This document shows positions 61,441 to 64,000 of a stretch of DNA of 64,000 nucleotides, piece by piece (positions within the stretch are counted from its first letter, which is position 1; the number at the start of each line of letters is the position of its first letter). The notes under the pieces are model-generated. The model had not been told where the DNA came from, searched no databases, and saw only the letters and a program-made list of their open reading frames with translations. The position numbers and the translations under genes were made by a program. Origin of the DNA: Pseudomonas corrugata (lineage in GTDB: Bacteria; Pseudomonadota; Gammaproteobacteria; Pseudomonadales; Pseudomonadaceae); contig NZ_LHVK01000006.1 of assembly GCF_001269905.1 (NCBI RefSeq), forward strand, positions 1-64,000, written 5' to 3'.

Positions 61441-64000
61441 TCAAGATGGGATAAAGACGTTGACCGGGAAATCCCCCAGCGCGGTGCTGACCATCAACTC
61501 CCCTTGGGGTGTGACTGCTGCACGTGTAAAAAGTCCCTTCAGTTTTCCATCCTCCACGGCGAACGGTAACGAAACGCGGGTATCGCCCCAGTTAGAAGCG
61601 GTCACCCAGGGTTCGCTACCGTCCCCCAGCAGGCGAGCGGCGTGGATCGGCACCACCACGATGGCCCGTTGTTGCTCGTGCTCGCGCATGAACGCCAGGA
61701 CCCGATCGGCGTGTTCGCCGATCACGGGTAGCGGCTCATAGCTGCCCCGTTGGAACAGCTGCGGGTATTCGGCCCGCAAGGCCAGGGTCTTGGCGATCAG
61801 GACCTGCTTGACCCGGCCATCGCGCCAGTCGCTTATCAGCTCGGCAGGAGGATTGCCGACTTGCAGTGCCTGACGGCGGGTGTCGAAGTCCACCGGGCGA
61901 CGGTTGTCCGGGTCGACCAGGCTGAAATCCCAGAATTCGGCGCCCTGGTACAGGTCCGGTACACCGGGTACCGTCATGCGCAACAAGGTCTGTGCCAGGC
62001 TGTTGAGGGCGCCCGCCGGAGCGATGAGCTGGACAGCCTCGGCGATGGCACTGCGCAGCGGCAATCCTTCATCGCACAGCAGCAGTCGTTCCAGGAACAT
62101 CTGGGTCGCCTGTTCATAGGCGTCGTTGACGGCCGCCCAACTGCTTTGAAGCTTTGCTTCACGCAACGCCTTTCGCTGCCACTGCCACAGGCGTTCATTG
62201 TAGTTCGAGAGTGCCTGGTGATCGTTGAGATCAAGGTCCAGCGGCCAGCTTCCGAGCAGCGCCTGGTACATGATCAGCTCATCGCCTGCCGAGGGCGCGG
62301 CGGGATCACTGTGCAGCGACGGCGAGAGAATGCGCCATTGCTCGACGCATGCGGTGTACCAGTCAGGACGTTCGCTGAGCACCGCCAATCGCGCCCGGGT
62401 GTCTTCGCCGCGCTTGTGGTCGTGGGTGGCAGTCGTGACCAGATTGTCGGGAAAATGCATCTGTCGCTCAAGGCAAGCGTCATGGAACTCCTGCGCCGGA
62501 GCGCTGAAACGCTCGGTGTTGTAGCCCACGTCGTTGCGCGACAGCAGTACCGCGCTGCGATACAAGGCGGTGTCCTCCACCGCCTTGGCGGCAGCGGGTG
62601 AGGTCAGTTGCTGGAAGCGCACACAGGCATGGCGTAGCCGCTTGCGCTGGTTTCCTCGCGGACGTTGCCGCCAGGGCATGCCACCGAGCCAGTCGGCCAG
62701 GCAGTCGAGTACCGGCCAGTCGGCTTCGCCGAGAGTCTGCCTGGCGCCTTCCAGGGCCTGGCGGAAAAAGCTTTCGTCTTCGGCGCCACGGCCCAAGGCG
62801 CTGATATAGGTGCGGTACACAGGGAAGTGCACGATGAGCTCCTGCAATGCCCGGCGAATCGCACCGAGGGTCAGGTCGCGGGTCATCACGTCGTCCCGGG
62901 CGACTTGCAGCAGGGCCTGGGCAACGCTTTCGAAGTCCCCGGCCAGGGAGCCGTTGAGAATCTGCTGGCGGGCCAGTCGGGCTTCCTCGATAAAGTGCGC
63001 CGGGCGTTCGCTGTGTCGGCTCCAGAACTCGGCGAGGGGAGCGGCACCGTTCGGATCATGCTGCAGCAGCGAAACCTGATTCATGAATTCGTAGCCGGTG
63101 CTGCCATCGATGTTCCAGTCCCGGCGCAGCGTCTCGCCATTGCCGAGGATTTTCTCGACGAAGATCGGCAGGTGTCGCGACGGTGACAGCGCATCGACGC
63201 GCCTGCGCAATTTGCGACAGTAACCGCGAGGATCGGCCAGGCCGTCGATGTGATCGATCCGCAGCCCGTCCACCAGTCCGTCGGCGATCAGCTGGAAAAT
63301 CTTTGCGTGAGTGGCCTCAAACACCGCTGGGCGTTCGACCCGCAGGCCGCCCAGTTCGTTGACATCGAAAAACCGCCGCCAGTTGATGTCGTCCGCCGCT
63401 GTGCGCCAGCTGGCGAGGCGGTAGCTCTGGCGCTCCAACAGTTGATGCAGGCGTTCGAAGCCCTCGGGGGCTTCGGAATCGTAGCCGCGCAGGTTGTCTT
63501 CGATGGCCGCCAGGATGTCGGCTTGCCCGGCCAGCTCGCTCAGTTCCTGCTGGAGGGGGCGGGCGAGGGTATGGGCATCGGTCTGGTAGTTCAGCGTGGT
63601 GAAGCGTTCCGCCAGGGACTTGAGGGATTCGGCCTGTTCGGCCGGCAAGGTGTCGGCGGGTTTGAGCAGTTCGCCGTACTGCATCGGGCAGATGGGAAAG
63701 TGGTGCTCGTAATGTTCAACGTAGAAGCGGCCCAGTGCAGGGGCGAAGCGCAGCCTCAGCGTTCCTTCCTGCAATGCCACGCCGTAATCGCTGCCCAGGA
63801 ACGGCAGCAGCAACTGGCCTTCCATCAGCGGATCGGGAGAGTGCCACTGGATATCGAAGAACTGGCCATAGGGGCTCAGGCGCCCCCACTCGAGCAGGTC
63901 CAGCCACCAGGGGTTGTCGTTACCGCCGACGGCCATGTGATTGGACACGATGTCGAGGATCAGGCCCATCCGATGCTCGCGCAAGGCCGCCACCAGGCGC
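61441..64000 (-). CDS. treY: Malto-oligosyltrehalose synthase TreY, 5' end outside window
   Basis: At least 852 aa; the frame stays open to the window edge, so the N-terminus is missing. GH13 features are DIVSNHMAVGGNDNPWW at the visible start, GLRIDHIDGLADPRGY (nucleophile region), FVEKILGNGETL (acid Glu) and the late VTTATHDHKRGEDTRARLAV. TreY converts the reducing end of maltodextrins to a trehalosyl unit, later cut by TreZ. It precedes the DUF2934 and glgX genes in the same direction. Confidence 0.95.
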   Translation of the reverse strand, partial: RLVAALREHRMGLILDIVSNHMAVGGNDNPWWLDLLEWGRLSPYGQFFDIQWHSPDPLMEGQLLLPFLGSDYGVALQEGTLRLRFAPALGRFYVEHYEHHFPICPMQYGELLKPADTLPAEQAESLKSLAERFTTLNYQTDAHTLARPLQQELSELAGQADILAAIEDNLRGYDSEAPEGFERLHQLLERQSYRLASWRTAADDINWRRFFDVNELGGLRVERPAVFEATHAKIFQLIADGLVDGLRIDHIDGLADPRGYCRKLRRRVDALSPSRHLPIFVEKILGNGETLRRDWNIDGSTGYEFMNQVSLLQHDPNGAAPLAEFWSRHSERPAHFIEEARLARQQILNGSLAGDFESVAQALLQVARDDVMTRDLTLGAIRRALQELIVHFPVYRTYISALGRGAEDESFFRQALEGARQTLGEADWPVLDCLADWLGGMPWRQRPRGNQRKRLRHACVRFQQLTSPAAAKAVEDTALYRSAVLLSRNDVGYNTERFSAPAQEFHDACLERQMHFPDNLVTTATHDHKRGEDTRARLAVLSERPDWYTACVEQWRILSPSLHSDPAAPSAGDELIMYQALLGSWPLDLDLNDHQALSNYNERLWQWQRKALREAKLQSSWAAVNDAYEQATQMFLERLLLCDEGLPLRSAIAEAVQLIAPAGALNSLAQTLLRMTVPGVPDLYQGAEFWDFSLVDPDNRRPVDFDTRRQALQVGNPPAELISDWRDGRVKQVLIAKTLALRAEYPQLFQRGSYEPLPVIGEHADRVLAFMREHEQQRAIVVVPIHAARLLGDGSEPWVTASNWGDTRVSLPFAVEDGKLKGLFTRAAVTPQGELMVSTALGDFPVNVFIPS

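Overview
The window reads as a chromosome segment from a Pseudomonas of the fluorescens complex. The evidence is the high-GC codon use, the muxABC-opmB efflux operon, the glgX / DUF2934 / treY trehalose-glycogen gene order, the three-gene circularly permuted ATP-grasp / alpha-E / transglutaminase operon, small Pseudomonas-type orphan genes, and many REP/REPIN-type inverted repeats of at least three sequence families between genes. No rRNA, CRISPR array, insertion sequence or phage module was seen.

Layout. (1) 1-7142, minus strand: a catabolic operon, read from 7142 leftward. It encodes an AA_synth-family (DUF1185) protein, an alpha/beta hydrolase, an aldehyde dehydrogenase, a short-chain flavin reductase, a succinate-semialdehyde-type dehydrogenase, a carboxymuconolactone-decarboxylase-like protein, an FCD-type GntR regulator and a Nudix hydrolase. 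A 12-bp palindrome just upstream of the first gene is a good candidate operator for the GntR regulator. The substrate is unknown. (2) 7557-18031, plus strand: a compact biosynthetic cluster of a DMT-type transporter, an NRPS (A-N-methyltransferase-T, no condensation domain), a type I PKS (KS-AT-KR-ACP-TE) and a secreted glycine-betaine/carnitine-type substrate-binding protein, closed by a strong terminator. The A-domain pocket reads glycine-like, the AT malonyl-like, there is a KR but no DH, and the thioesterase has Cys in place of the nucleophilic Ser. The assembly logic predicts an N-methylated 4-amino-3-hydroxybutanoate. If the methyltransferase acts three times, the product is carnitine. 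This is the most interesting object in the window, and the product is my inference. (3) 18588-21745: the cpATP-grasp / alpha-E / transglutaminase operon. (4) 22209-24965: a GNAT acetyltransferase, an Asp/Glu racemase-family enzyme, a DUF3313 lipoprotein and thiol peroxidase. (5) 25141-34322: muxA-muxB-muxC-opmB, with a REP hairpin between muxB and muxC.

(6) 34594-39148: a dienoyl-CoA isomerase-like crotonase, nudC, a TauE-type permease, and a zinc alcohol dehydrogenase paired with an SRPBCC membrane protein. (7) 39347-39906: tRNA-Cys and tRNA-Leu with their promoter and terminators. (8) 39942-43490: mostly small orphan genes plus a polysaccharide-deacetylase lipoprotein. (9) 43700-47614: an orphan sensor histidine kinase, an SPFH/prohibitin protein, tRNA-Ser and a Bax-inhibitor-1 family membrane protein. 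(10) 47993-52472: an unassigned secreted protein with one haem c motif, an Lrp/AsnC regulator divergent from an EamA transporter, and a GAPN-type aldehyde dehydrogenase. (11) 52795-56433: two autotransporter-type beta-barrel genes, one with a repeat-rich passenger and one nearly bare barrel. (12) 56614-64000: an endonuclease/exonuclease/phosphatase-family enzyme, a PIG-L-type deacetylase, glgX, a DUF2934 protein with a histone-H1-like tail, and treY, which runs off the right edge.

All coordinates, motif positions and domain limits were read by eye. Specificity codes and product predictions are manual alignments, not computed.
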